DNA of 16,958 nt from Planctomycetota bacterium (lineage in GTDB: Bacteria; Planctomycetota; Planctomycetia; Pirellulales; Lacipirellulaceae), in assembly GCA_013151315.1 (NCBI GenBank), contig JAADIN010000161.1:1-16958 (forward strand), written 5' to 3'. Positions 1 to 6,919 of the stretch are shown in pieces. A model generated the notes under the pieces. The model had not been told where the DNA came from. It saw only the letters and a list, made by a program, of their open reading frames with translations, and made no database searches. The translations under genes were made by a program, and so were the position numbers. The stretch's first letter is position 1; each line of letters starts with the position of its first letter.

Positions 1-1429
1 GCACGTCGAGCACTTTTTTCTCCTCGATCGCGTTGCCAATTTGAACCGCCCCGCCGGAGAGCGATTCGCTTTCGCTGGTGAGCTCGGCACTAGAAAACGT
101 CGCGCCATGAATGCCATCGCGGCCCGTGCGCCCGCCAACACTCACAATGAAATCGCCCGGCTTCGGTTCTTTGAACGACATTTCCTTGGGGATCAGCCCG
201 ACGTTGCCGCAGTAGACCAACGGATTGCCCAAGTAGCGCTCATCAAAATAGACCGCCCCGTTGACAGTCGGAATGCCCATTCGGTTGCCGTAGTCGCGAA
301 CGCCGCCGACCACGCCGTGCATGACCTGTTTGGGATTCAAAACGCCCGGGGGCAGCGAGTCAGTGGGCGTGTCGGGCGGGGCGAAACAAAAAACGTCGGT
401 GTTGCAGATCGGCTTGGCGCCCATGCCGGTGCCGATCGTGTCGCGGATCACGCCGCCGATGCCCGTGTTGGCACCGCCATAAGGCTCCAACGCCGAGGGG
501 TGATTATGGGTCTCGACTTTGAAAGCCAAATCGTCATCAAAACGAACGATGCCGGCGTTGTCTTGAAAAACGCTGACACACCAATCGTCGTCGCCCCATC
601 GTTCTCGCAGCTCGACGGTCGAGGCAAAAATCGTCTCTTTGAGCATGTTGTCGAATTGCCGTTCGCCCTGCTCGTCGCGATACGCAATCCGGCCCGCCAA
701 GGTCTTGTGGCTGCAATGCTCGCTCCAAGTTTGGGCGATCGTCTCGAGCTCGATGTCGGTCGGCTCGCGGCCCAGCTCGGCAAAATGCTGCTGGATGGTC
801 TGCATTTCGGCAAGTTGCAGGTAAAGCTGTCCCTCGCGGCTGAGCTGCCCAAGGCCCTCGTCGTCGAGGCCGCTAAGCTGGGTCGTCTTGAGTTGGAACT
901 GATATTCACTGCCTAATTGCAATCGATCAAACGGCAAGGGTCCCACGATAAACTGTTCGATCGCATCGTTGGCCAGGATGCGGCTGCCGATCGCTTGGAG
1001 TTGCTCGCCACTAGCGCCGCGAATCCAGTATTTACGAAGCGTCCGCACCGCATCGATCGAGAGCCCGAAATCACGAGCCGCCGTTTCGGCGCTCTGAGCG
1101 ACTGGATCCATGACGCCCGGTTTGCGAAGCACCTGGACAAGCACGGCATCGTTTCCGCTTGTCGTTTTTTCCAGAGCCGGCGAAGACGACAAGAGATCGT
1201 TGCCAATGGATGCCACGACAGCCTGCTCGACCATCGCGTCGGCAAATAGCTCGGCGGCCAACTGATCGACCTGCTGCTGGTTGAGCGCAGAGCCTTCGAC
1301 AAGAAACCCACGAGCCGAGCAGACCGTGAGCTCGGCAGCAATGCCCAGCTCAGCCGCAAGGGTGGCCACATTTTCGGCTTCACGATCTGGCAATCCCTCG
1401 CGGGGATGCACGTCAATTTCCCAAAGCAT
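1..1429 (-). CDS. purL: Phosphoribosylformylglycinamidine synthase, PurS-PurL fusion (3' part outside window)
   Basis: The enzyme converts FGAR to FGAM with ATP and glutamine-derived ammonia, the fourth step of cytosolic purine synthesis. The reading frame is open for 476 codons to the left edge, so roughly the C-terminal half is missing. Residues 95-138 resemble the small subunit PurS (LRKPGVMDP, then VRTLRKYW), and residues 1-75 look like a second, more divergent copy of that fold. The PurL core follows: SEHCSHK at 236-242 with the catalytic-type His, KVETHNHPSA at 304-313, and a GGRTGRDGIHGA segment at 432-443. The start is the ATG 2 nt after the tyrA stop, with GGGA inside the end of tyrA as a likely ribosome site, which implies co-transcription and probably translational coupling. 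PurS is normally a separate small protein, so the fusion is notable. Whether a glutaminase domain follows cannot be seen. Several long frames overlap this gene but lack family motifs. Confidence 0.93.
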   Translation of the reverse strand, partial: MLWEIDVHPREGLPDREAENVATLAAELGIAAELTVCSARGFLVEGSALNQQQVDQLAAELFADAMVEQAVVASIGNDLLSSSPALEKTTSGNDAVLVQVLRKPGVMDPVAQSAETAARDFGLSIDAVRTLRKYWIRGASGEQLQAIGSRILANDAIEQFIVGPLPFDRLQLGSEYQFQLKTTQLSGLDDEGLGQLSREGQLYLQLAEMQTIQQHFAELGREPTDIELETIAQTWSEHCSHKTLAGRIAYRDEQGERQFDNMLKETIFASTVELRERWGDDDWCVSVFQDNAGIVRFDDDLAFKVETHNHPSALEPYGGANTGIGGVIRDTIGTGMGAKPICNTDVFCFAPPDTPTDSLPPGVLNPKQVMHGVVGGVRDYGNRMGIPTVNGAVYFDERYLGNPLVYCGNVGLIPKEMSFKEPKPGDFIVSVGGRTGRDGIHGATFSSAELTSESESLSGGAVQIGNAIEEKKVLDV

Positions 1430-1431
1430 CT

Positions 1432-2283
1432 TTAATTCCCTAAGGTATCTCGGGTCCGTTTCGCTTTTTGTAAGGCGTCTTGAATTTGCGACCAATTCTC
1501 GGCGGAAATCCCTTCGCGCAAGTGGTCGATTTGTTCGACCAATCGGTCCAGTGCTCCCAGCAAAGCGGTTTGGTTCTGTGAAAAAATTTGCGTCCATAGT
1601 TCGGGGTCGGCCGCCGCGACTCGGGTCGTGTCGGTCCAACCGGTCGCGACAAGCGAAAGCCATTCGTCGGGCGTCGCCGCCACCAAGGCCGAGGCGACCA
1701 AGTGCGGCAAATGGCTCGTTGCCGCCAGTGCCTCGTCGTGTGCGTCGGGCGGCATCTGTACCACCCGGGCGCCCAGCGATTCCCAAAAAGTTTCAGCCCG
1801 AGCGGCGATGCTCGACGACGTGTTCTTGGTAGGGGTTACGACGACCGTTTTGCCATCGAGTAGGTCAGCCCGAGCGTTTTCGGGACCCGTCCGATGATCG
1901 CCCGCTAGCGGATGGCTGCCCACAAACTGCTGCAAAGAGGCTTGTTCGGCCTGCTTCTCGATGCCAGCACAAATCGTGGCCTTGGTACTACCCACATCCG
2001 TAACCAAAGCCTGACTCCCCACCGAGGCCAAGGCAAGGCAGACGTGGTCGACGACCGAGGCAACCGGCGAGGCAACAATCACCACGTCGGCTGACGCAAC
2101 TCCTTGTTTCATGTCCAATTCGGCCCGATCAATGGCTCCACAGGCCAGCGCCTTCTCAAGGCTCGACTGCCGGCGACCGATGCCGATAACCTCTGCCGCC
2201 AAACCGCGCTTCCGCAAGGCCAAGCCGATCGAGCCGCCAATGAGGCCGACTCCGACAATCGCGATGTTTTGGAAAGGGGGCAT
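1432..2283 (-). CDS. tyrA: Prephenate (or arogenate) dehydrogenase
   Basis: This is a TyrA-family NAD(P)-dependent dehydrogenase of 283 residues that oxidatively decarboxylates prephenate (or arogenate) on the way to tyrosine in the cytosol. The N-terminal Rossmann motif GVGLIGGS is at residues 11-18. The family segment TDVGSTK and the active-site-region motif FVGSHPLAG follow, then an all-helical C-terminal half. No ACT domain or chorismate mutase domain is present, so it is a monofunctional enzyme without an obvious tyrosine-sensing module. The start at MPPFQN is chosen because the Rossmann strand begins at once; the open frame extends 71 codons further upstream, but that part is unlike the family. 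No clear Shine-Dalgarno sequence precedes the ATG. The gene ends 2 nt before purL, so the two form one transcript. Substrate choice (prephenate or arogenate) and cofactor cannot be decided by eye. Confidence 0.92.
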   Translation of the reverse strand: MPPFQNIAIVGVGLIGGSIGLALRKRGLAAEVIGIGRRQSSLEKALACGAIDRAELDMKQGVASADVVIVASPVASVVDHVCLALASVGSQALVTDVGSTKATICAGIEKQAEQASLQQFVGSHPLAGDHRTGPENARADLLDGKTVVVTPTKNTSSSIAARAETFWESLGARVVQMPPDAHDEALAATSHLPHLVASALVAATPDEWLSLVATGWTDTTRVAAADPELWTQIFSQNQTALLGALDRLVEQIDHLREGISAENWSQIQDALQKAKRTRDTLGN

Positions 2284-2341
2284 AGGGTGACGAGTTGTGG
2301 AATGACGAATCAGACGGGCACCGGGCAATTGAAAAGGGCCC

Positions 2342-2350
2342 ATTCTAGCA
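2342..2350 (-). promoter_or_regulatory. Candidate extended -10 promoter of tyrA-purL
   Basis: Read on the minus strand the sequence is TGCTAGAAT: a TGn extension followed by a -10 hexamer matching TATAAT at five of six positions. A transcript would start near 2335, about 50 nt before the tyrA ATG. No good -35 hexamer sits at the right distance, which an extended -10 can tolerate. This is inferred from sequence only. Confidence 0.4.
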
Positions 2351-2399
2351 GAGTCTCGATTCTTTACAGGGGGGCTCAACCGGCTAATCCGCCAAAACG

Positions 2400-2419
2400 G
2401 CAAGCTCTCTGGAGCTTGC
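2400..2419. repeat. Short perfect hairpin (8-bp stem, 4-nt loop)
   Basis: GCAAGCTC and GAGCTTGC flank a TCTG loop. It lies upstream of both divergent genes and has no T-run after it on either strand, so it does not look like a terminator. It directly adjoins the 12-mer at 2390-2401 that recurs in the 15064-15130 element, so it may be part of a degenerate palindromic repeat. Confidence 0.55.
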
Positions 2420-2510
2420 AAACCTTCGCTAAGCAGAACGGCTCTTCCCTCGAATATGAAAAAACCGTGAAAATTGCGTTTCCGCCCACGCCCCACACCA
2501 CTCAGTGCGG

Positions 2511-2516
2511 TAGAAT
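2511..2516 (+). promoter_or_regulatory. Candidate -10 box of the DUF1573 gene
   Basis: TAGAAT matches the -10 consensus at five of six positions, about 100 nt before the start codon. I see no matching -35 hexamer at 16-18 nt upstream, so the assignment is weak. Confidence 0.25.
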
Positions 2517-2606
2517 GCCATCAATCGATTATTGCAAGCTCGCAGGGAAAGGCGTTGATGCTATCAGCAAAGGGATTTGTGCAGTCGGGCCATTCACGCT
2601 TTCGCG

Positions 2607-2612
2607 AGGAGA
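2607..2612 (+). promoter_or_regulatory. Shine-Dalgarno AGGAGA that fixes the DUF1573 start
   Basis: AGGAGA lies 5 nt before the ATG at 2618. It selects this start over the open frame reaching back to 2474, and the chosen start begins directly with a signal peptide. Confidence 0.8.
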
Positions 2613-2617
2613 TCGCC

Positions 2618-3697
2618 ATGTTGCGTACGACATTTTTAAGTACGACATTTTTAACTTGGGCCCTCTTCGGCACGTCGCTTCTCGGTCACGTCTCGGCGCA
2701 GGAGTGGGCTGAGAAGATGTTTAACGATCTGGACCACGACTTCGGCACCGTGGCCCGAGGGGCGGATACCGTTTTTCGCTTCGAGATTACCAATCTCTAC
2801 AAGCAGCCCATGCACATCACCGGAGTGCGTTCGAGTTGCGGTTGCACGTCCCCGACGGTTGAAAACTCTACCATCAAGACCCACGAAAAGGGGTACGTCG
2901 TTGCCAAATTCAATACGCGAACTTTCGTAGGTCGGCATGGCGCGACGTTGACGATCTCGTTTGCCCCGCCTTATGCGGCTGAAGTTCAGGTGCGCGTTCA
3001 CGGCAATATCCGCAGCGATGTGGTCTTCCAGCCTGGGGCAGTTCAGTTTGGCAGCGTCGACGAAGGCGCCATGAATGAGCAACTCATCTCGGTGAATTAC
3101 GCCGGCCGTGAGAACTGGACCATTGTCGACGTAACGAACGACAATAATCATTTCGAAGTTGAATTGCAGGAAACATTTCGCGGCGGAGGCAAAGTCTCGT
3201 ACGGACTCTTGGTACGGCTGAAAGACAACATGCCGCCTGGGTACGTCAAAGACCAGCTGACCGTGATCACCAACGATCACCGCGCCGAAAGCCAGCGAAT
3301 TCCGCTCTATGTCGAAGGTCGCATTGTCCCCGAGATTTCGGTGACCCCCGCGATCTGGGTGCTCGGCAACGTGACCACGGACAAGGCCATCACCAAAAAA
3401 GTGGTCGTGCGAGGCAAGACGCCGTTCAAAATCACCAGCGTCGATTGCAGCGACGATTGTTTTACGTTCAAAACCGACGACCAATCGAAGCAGTTGCATT
3501 TGGTGGAAATCACCTTTCGCCCAGGCCCCACCCGGGGAGCGGTCAAAGTGCCGGTCCGCATTTCGACCGATCGGGGGAACAACCGCGGTGCCACCCTCAT
3601 GGTCTCGGCCCACGTTAAACAAGCGGCCCCGGTGGCCAGATCTTCAACGAGCGCCGTGGTTGAGAGCGCCAAGGTTGCTGGCGCCGCTAGCAAATAG
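2618..3697 (+). CDS. Exported DUF1573 domain protein
   Basis: This is a 359-residue secreted protein of unknown function. A signal peptide covers residues 1-27 with a likely cleavage at VSA|QE. Residues 38-150 match the DUF1573 style: a strand-rich Ig-like fold (DFGTVARG, then ITNLYKQPMHITGV) with the hallmark SCGCTSP at 73-79. Further strand-rich segments follow, including a similar ITSVDCSDDCF segment near the C-terminus, which suggests tandem Ig-like (ASH/MSP-like) domains. The start is the ATG preceded by AGGAGA 5 nt away; the longer open frame upstream has no such site. A perfect 15-bp tandem duplication lies inside the signal-peptide codons. DUF1573 proteins are abundant in planctomycetes and Bacteroidetes and are often taken as cell-surface proteins, but no biochemical role is established that I can assign here. 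Confidence 0.85.
   Translation: MLRTTFLSTTFLTWALFGTSLLGHVSAQEWAEKMFNDLDHDFGTVARGADTVFRFEITNLYKQPMHITGVRSSCGCTSPTVENSTIKTHEKGYVVAKFNTRTFVGRHGATLTISFAPPYAAEVQVRVHGNIRSDVVFQPGAVQFGSVDEGAMNEQLISVNYAGRENWTIVDVTNDNNHFEVELQETFRGGGKVSYGLLVRLKDNMPPGYVKDQLTVITNDHRAESQRIPLYVEGRIVPEISVTPAIWVLGNVTTDKAITKKVVVRGKTPFKITSVDCSDDCFTFKTDDQSKQLHLVEITFRPGPTRGAVKVPVRISTDRGNNRGATLMVSAHVKQAAPVARSSTSAVVESAKVAGAASK
2625..2654 (+). repeat. 15-bp perfect tandem duplication in signal-peptide codons
   Basis: The unit GTACGACATTTTTAA occurs at 2625-2639 and again at 2640-2654 without a mismatch. Being 15 nt, it keeps the frame and doubles the peptide TTFLS/TTFLT in the hydrophobic core of the signal peptide. Confidence 0.95.
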
Positions 3698-3714
3698 TGA
3701 GGAGTCACACCCCG

Positions 3715-3774
3715 GAATTGCCCTGCTGGGGTGCCACTGCTGGCTTGCCCAGCAGTGGCACCCGCTTGCAATTC
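3715..3774. repeat. Two-tier hairpin, probable dispersed palindromic repeat
   Basis: The inner stem is 15 bp and perfect: GGGTGCCACTGCTGG at 3729-3743 pairs with 3749-3763 over a 5-nt CTTGC loop. An outer stem pairs GAATTGC at 3715-3721 with GCAATTC at 3768-3774, leaving internal loops of 7 and 4 nt. It starts 17 nt after the DUF1573 stop and could stall transcription, but no T-run follows. I recall similar GTGCCACTGCTGG-type palindromes as common in planctomycete genomes; that is memory, not a search. Confidence 0.85.
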
Positions 3775-3793
3775 TCGCAGCTTCATCTTTCCG

Positions 3794-3822
3794 TTGACAC
3801 CGCTCCCGGCTGTCGCCATACT
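3794..3822 (+). promoter_or_regulatory. Sigma-70-like promoter of the beta-barrel gene
   Basis: A perfect TTGACA at 3794-3799 is followed after exactly 17 nt by CATACT at 3817-3822, four of six matches to TATAAT. It sits between the hairpin and the next gene and gives a leader of about 45 nt to the ATG at 3876. It is the best promoter match in the window. Confidence 0.6.
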
Positions 3823-3875
3823 CTCCGCCCTTCTCTTGGTGCGGATTGATCTTTTCTCCCGCGAAAGTGTGTGGC

Positions 3876-4814
3876 ATGGCAGTTGGCCGAGTGGCTTGGT
3901 TGGTTTGGTTGCGCGATCCTTTAGGGTGGCGTCGGGGGGGGCATGCGCTCGTGGCAACCCTGACGCTCGTGGTTGCTGCGGCGGGCAACTTGGCAGAAGC
4001 CCAAGAGAATCGCAAGTCTTTTGAAGACGCCGAATTTTCGGAGCTCCAGGTGAACGACGCGGGCGAGGTCTGCGACGTATGCACTTCCGAGGCCGCAGAG
4101 TTTGGCCAGTGGGAGAGTCTCGTCGACGACGATTCCCGTCAACTCTGGGAACCTTCAGAGTTAAGTTGGCAACCTTTTGATTGGGTTCGGCACCTAGGGT
4201 TTCGGCATTCGTCGACCCATGGCCGACATATTGGGCGCGGAATTCCGCTCGAAGGAACCAGTTGGCTAAACCGACCTTACCACGTTGACTGGTTTATCGG
4301 CCCCTTGCTAGGCGACGACCTGATCGACAACCGCGTTAGCCAAGAGAATGTCTTGATCGGCGGCGTACGCATCGGTTGGGACTTCGACTACTATTGGGGC
4401 ATCGAATGGCGATACGCTCGGGCCGATCCGAATGCCCAGTTCGACACTCCGCAACCATCGCCGAACGATGTGAGCTACTCGCTAAGCGACGTCAGCTTGA
4501 TTTACTACCCGTGGGGAGACTCAAAAGTTCGTCCCTACGCCTTGCTTGGCATCGGAGCCGCGCAGATCGATTTTACCGACGATGCAGGCATCAATCACGA
4601 TGCGACCTTGGCGACGATGCCACTAGGCGTCGGCATCCAGTTCCACCAGGCGTCTTGGCTTCTGTGGCGATTAGAAGTGCTCAATAATTTGTCGTTTGGC
4701 GATGATGGGTTGTCGACGATGAACAATATTTCGATCACAGCGGGCATGGAACTGCGACTCGGAGCGAGACCTGCCTCCTACTGGCCCTGGCGAACGAGCC
4801 GAAAAATCTGGTAG
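3876..4814 (+). CDS. Putative outer-membrane beta-barrel protein
   Basis: This 312-residue protein has a long, basic signal-peptide N-region (residues 1-23, including RRGG), a hydrophobic core at 24-37 and a likely cleavage at AEA|QE (42/43). After an acidic stretch, roughly residues 125-310 show alternating aromatic and polar strands of an eight-strand-like outer-membrane barrel (VLIGGVRIGWDFDYYWGIEW, VSLIYYPW, YALLGIGAAQ, ISITAGMELRLG). Such OmpA/OprF-like barrel proteins serve as structural or porin-like proteins in the outer membrane. The start is the ATG at 3876; a TTG 30 nt upstream is in frame but less likely, and neither has a strong ribosome site. The last residues do not end in the usual terminal Phe (it ends SRKIW). 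The two cysteines in CDVC lie in the acidic spacer. Function beyond the fold is unknown. Confidence 0.7.
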   Translation: MAVGRVAWLVWLRDPLGWRRGGHALVATLTLVVAAAGNLAEAQENRKSFEDAEFSELQVNDAGEVCDVCTSEAAEFGQWESLVDDDSRQLWEPSELSWQPFDWVRHLGFRHSSTHGRHIGRGIPLEGTSWLNRPYHVDWFIGPLLGDDLIDNRVSQENVLIGGVRIGWDFDYYWGIEWRYARADPNAQFDTPQPSPNDVSYSLSDVSLIYYPWGDSKVRPYALLGIGAAQIDFTDDAGINHDATLATMPLGVGIQFHQASWLLWRLEVLNNLSFGDDGLSTMNNISITAGMELRLGARPASYWPWRTSRKIW

Positions 4815-4824
4815 AATTGAAAGC

Positions 4825-4849
4825 CGAGAGTCCAGGGTCGAGAGTCCAG
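4825..4849. repeat. Short direct repeat before hemG
   Basis: CGAGAGTCCAG occurs at 4825-4835 and 4839-4849, a 14-nt period, in the 49-nt gap between the barrel gene and hemG. A third, degenerate copy may follow in the CAGAGCCAG. No function is evident. Confidence 0.7.
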
Positions 4850-4863
4850 AGCCAGAAAACAGC

Positions 4864-6309
4864 GTGTCGATATCGAATAATTCACCGCGTTTTGCAGTCC
4901 TTGGCGGCGGGATCACCGGGCTGACGGCTGCTTATCGCCTCTCGCAACTTGCGCCTCGCGCCTCAGTCGAAGTGTTTGAGGCGAGCGACCGGCTTGGAGG
5001 CATGCTTAGCACTCGCCGCGAAGACGGGTACTTGATCGAACAGGGGGCCGACAGCTTTCTCAAAAAACTGCCCTGGGCTGTCGAGCTGTGCGAAGAACTG
5101 GGCCTGGGCGACGAGCTTTTGCCAACCAATCCTCAGAGCCGTCGGGCACTGGTGGTTCGCGACGGACTTCTGCATCCAGTACCCGAAGGGTTTGTTATTC
5201 TGCAGCCCCATCGCATGCTCCCCATGCTTCGCACTCCGCTGTTGAGCTGGAGCGGTAAGCTTCGTTTGCTGCAGGAACGCTGGATCGGGTCGCCGCAGGG
5301 GTTGCAGGAAGCGGATTACGACGAAAGCGTTGCTTCGTTCGCTACGCGTAGGTTGGGGCGAGAAGCTTTCGAGCGGCTGGTCCAACCACTGTTGGCGGGA
5401 ATTTACACGGCCGACCCTCACCAACTTAGCCTTGCAGCGACGATGCCTGATACCGTCGAGGCCCTGCGCAAACATGGCAGCCTGACGCGTGCAGCGTTTG
5501 AGAAAGCAAAGCAAGACGCAGCGCGTGACGAAGAATCGGAATCCCAAGCAAGCGGCGCTCGCTACGCCAGTTTTGTGACTCTCCGTCGTGGTTTGGGGCA
5601 TTTGGTCGAAACGCTTGCTGAGCGTCTGCCGGCCGAAAAAATTCACCTCAACACCGCAATTCAAAGCCTTGCTAAGACTGAAAACCAACAGTGGATCGTT
5701 CGCCCAGAAGGCGGCGATTCGTTCGATCCATACGACGGGATCGTGGTCGCATTGCCAGCGCCTCGGGCGGCGGCAATTGTAGAAAATCTCGACACGCGGC
5801 TTAGCGATTTGCTCGGAAAAATCCCCTATGCCAGCAGTGGAATCGTCTGCATGGTCTACCGGCGCGACCAGATCGCACGCGACCTCGACGGTTTTGGGCT
5901 GGTCGTTCCGACCATCGAGAAAAAAAACATCATCGCGGCAAGTTTTTCTAGCGTGAAGTTTCCGGGGCGAGCGCCAGACGATCAGCTACTCGTGCGAGTC
6001 TTTCTTGGCGGTGCAATGCAACCCGAGCTGGTGGACCTGCCGGACGAGAGGTTGCAAGCCTTGGCTCAAGCCGATCTCGTCGAGCTTCTTGGCATCACAG
6101 GTCAGCCGTTACGAGTTGACTTAGTGCGCTGGCAAGAAAAAATGCCCCAGTACCATGTGGGACATGTGCAGTTGGTCGACGCGATCGAAAAACGCACGGC
6201 CGACTTCGAGGGATTGGAGTTGGCAGGCAATGCGTATCGCGGAGTCGGCATTCCGCAATGCGTACGAAGTGGCGACACGGCCGCGCGTCGGTTAGCCGCT
6301 CGGACTTAA
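4864..6309 (+). CDS. hemG: Protoporphyrinogen oxidase (HemY/PPOX type)
   Basis: This FAD flavoprotein of 481 residues oxidises protoporphyrinogen IX to protoporphyrin IX, or in the coproporphyrin branch coproporphyrinogen III to coproporphyrin III, late in haem synthesis at the inner membrane. The FAD dinucleotide-binding motif GGGITGLTAAY is at 14-24, followed by EASDRLGGMLST and IEQGADSF. The C-terminal FAD-binding signature LAGNAYRGVGIPQCVRSGD is near the end. Length matches the oxygen-dependent HemY/PPOX family (about 460-480), and it is often annotated hemY or hemG. The first codon is GTG at 4864; no upstream ATG fits and the ribosome site is weak. No other haem gene is adjacent, so the choice between protoporphyrin and coproporphyrin routes cannot be settled here. 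It ends 13 nt before a convergent gene, with no visible terminator. Confidence 0.88.
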   Translation: MSISNNSPRFAVLGGGITGLTAAYRLSQLAPRASVEVFEASDRLGGMLSTRREDGYLIEQGADSFLKKLPWAVELCEELGLGDELLPTNPQSRRALVVRDGLLHPVPEGFVILQPHRMLPMLRTPLLSWSGKLRLLQERWIGSPQGLQEADYDESVASFATRRLGREAFERLVQPLLAGIYTADPHQLSLAATMPDTVEALRKHGSLTRAAFEKAKQDAARDEESESQASGARYASFVTLRRGLGHLVETLAERLPAEKIHLNTAIQSLAKTENQQWIVRPEGGDSFDPYDGIVVALPAPRAAAIVENLDTRLSDLLGKIPYASSGIVCMVYRRDQIARDLDGFGLVVPTIEKKNIIAASFSSVKFPGRAPDDQLLVRVFLGGAMQPELVDLPDERLQALAQADLVELLGITGQPLRVDLVRWQEKMPQYHVGHVQLVDAIEKRTADFEGLELAGNAYRGVGIPQCVRSGDTAARRLAART

Positions 6310-6322
6310 AAATCGCGGTTCT

Positions 6323-6772
6323 CTACTCAAACTGGAGACGCAATTGGTTATCGGTCTCAGAGAGAACCAGCAACGCTTCAAGGTAGCCGTTGGCTAGCTG
6401 GCGAAAATCGTCGGCAAGGCTCGGGTCGCTGGCGAGCGCCGCTTCTAAAATTTCACGCTCAGGAGAGGCGACTGCGTCGGCTTCGAGCGCCCCATCAAAT
6501 TCCGAGAGTCTCAATCGGACAGGGAAATCAAGCTGCACGCCGGAATCGTTAATCGCCTGTTGAATACGATTTTCAAGGTCTTCCTGCAACTGCCCGGCAC
6601 GAGCCTCCAAGCCCTCCAGTTCGATCGTTTGCGGTTTCGCAGCGGAGGCAGACAGCGATTCTCTCTGCAACAGCGAGGCAAAGGGCGTAGCAAGAAGTTG
6701 GGCCACCGGCGTCACCGCGCGCCCAACCGCGCCGGCGGTCGCGGTCGCAAGACCTAGCAAGTGGGGTTCCAT
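6323..6772 (-). CDS. Hypothetical protein, hydrophobic N-terminus and acidic helical C-terminus
   Basis: I do not recognise this 149-residue protein. The start at MEPHLLGL is chosen because AAGGA lies 6 nt upstream; a longer in-frame start exists 9 codons earlier. Residues 4-36 form a small, Ala/Gly-rich hydrophobic stretch (LLGLATATAGAVGRAVTPVAQ), possibly a membrane-associating helix but too broken for a classical signal peptide. Residues 50-85 look helical and charged with coiled-coil character, and the C-terminal half is acidic. The gene is convergent with hemG and follows the SHD1 gene by about 147 nt on the same strand. No function can be assigned. The codon bias and ribosome site support a real gene. 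Confidence 0.65.
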   Translation of the reverse strand: MEPHLLGLATATAGAVGRAVTPVAQLLATPFASLLQRESLSASAAKPQTIELEGLEARAGQLQEDLENRIQQAINDSGVQLDFPVRLRLSEFDGALEADAVASPEREILEAALASDPSLADDFRQLANGYLEALLVLSETDNQLRLQFE

Positions 6773-6919
6773 AGATAATCCTTCGACGCAAAGACGCAAG
6801 CGGATGTCCCTTGTCCTCTCGACTGAGGCCCGCTACTGAAAGACCATCGACCTTTGGCGGATGTCGATTTAGGAAAACTGCGGCAACTTTGCCAACAGTC
6901 GCTTTCTCCGCTGCACCAG

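Larger units (their letters stand above)
2284..2617. other. Divergent intergenic region between tyrA and the DUF1573 gene
   Basis: This 334-nt stretch carries no convincing gene. It holds an extended -10 box for tyrA on the minus strand, a TAGAAT box facing the DUF1573 gene, an 8-bp hairpin at 2400-2419 and, beside it, a 12-mer shared with the inverted repeat at 15064-15130. Open frames run through it on both strands but show no family motifs and no ribosome sites. Confidence 0.6.

Noticed and set aside
41..916. Plus-strand open frame of 291 codons
   Set aside because: It is antisense to the purL frame, which carries clear family motifs; it has no ribosome site or recognisable motif and reflects the codon bias of the real gene.
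2651..3622. Minus-strand open frame of 323 codons
   Set aside because: It is antisense to the DUF1573 gene, which has a signal peptide and a strong ribosome site.
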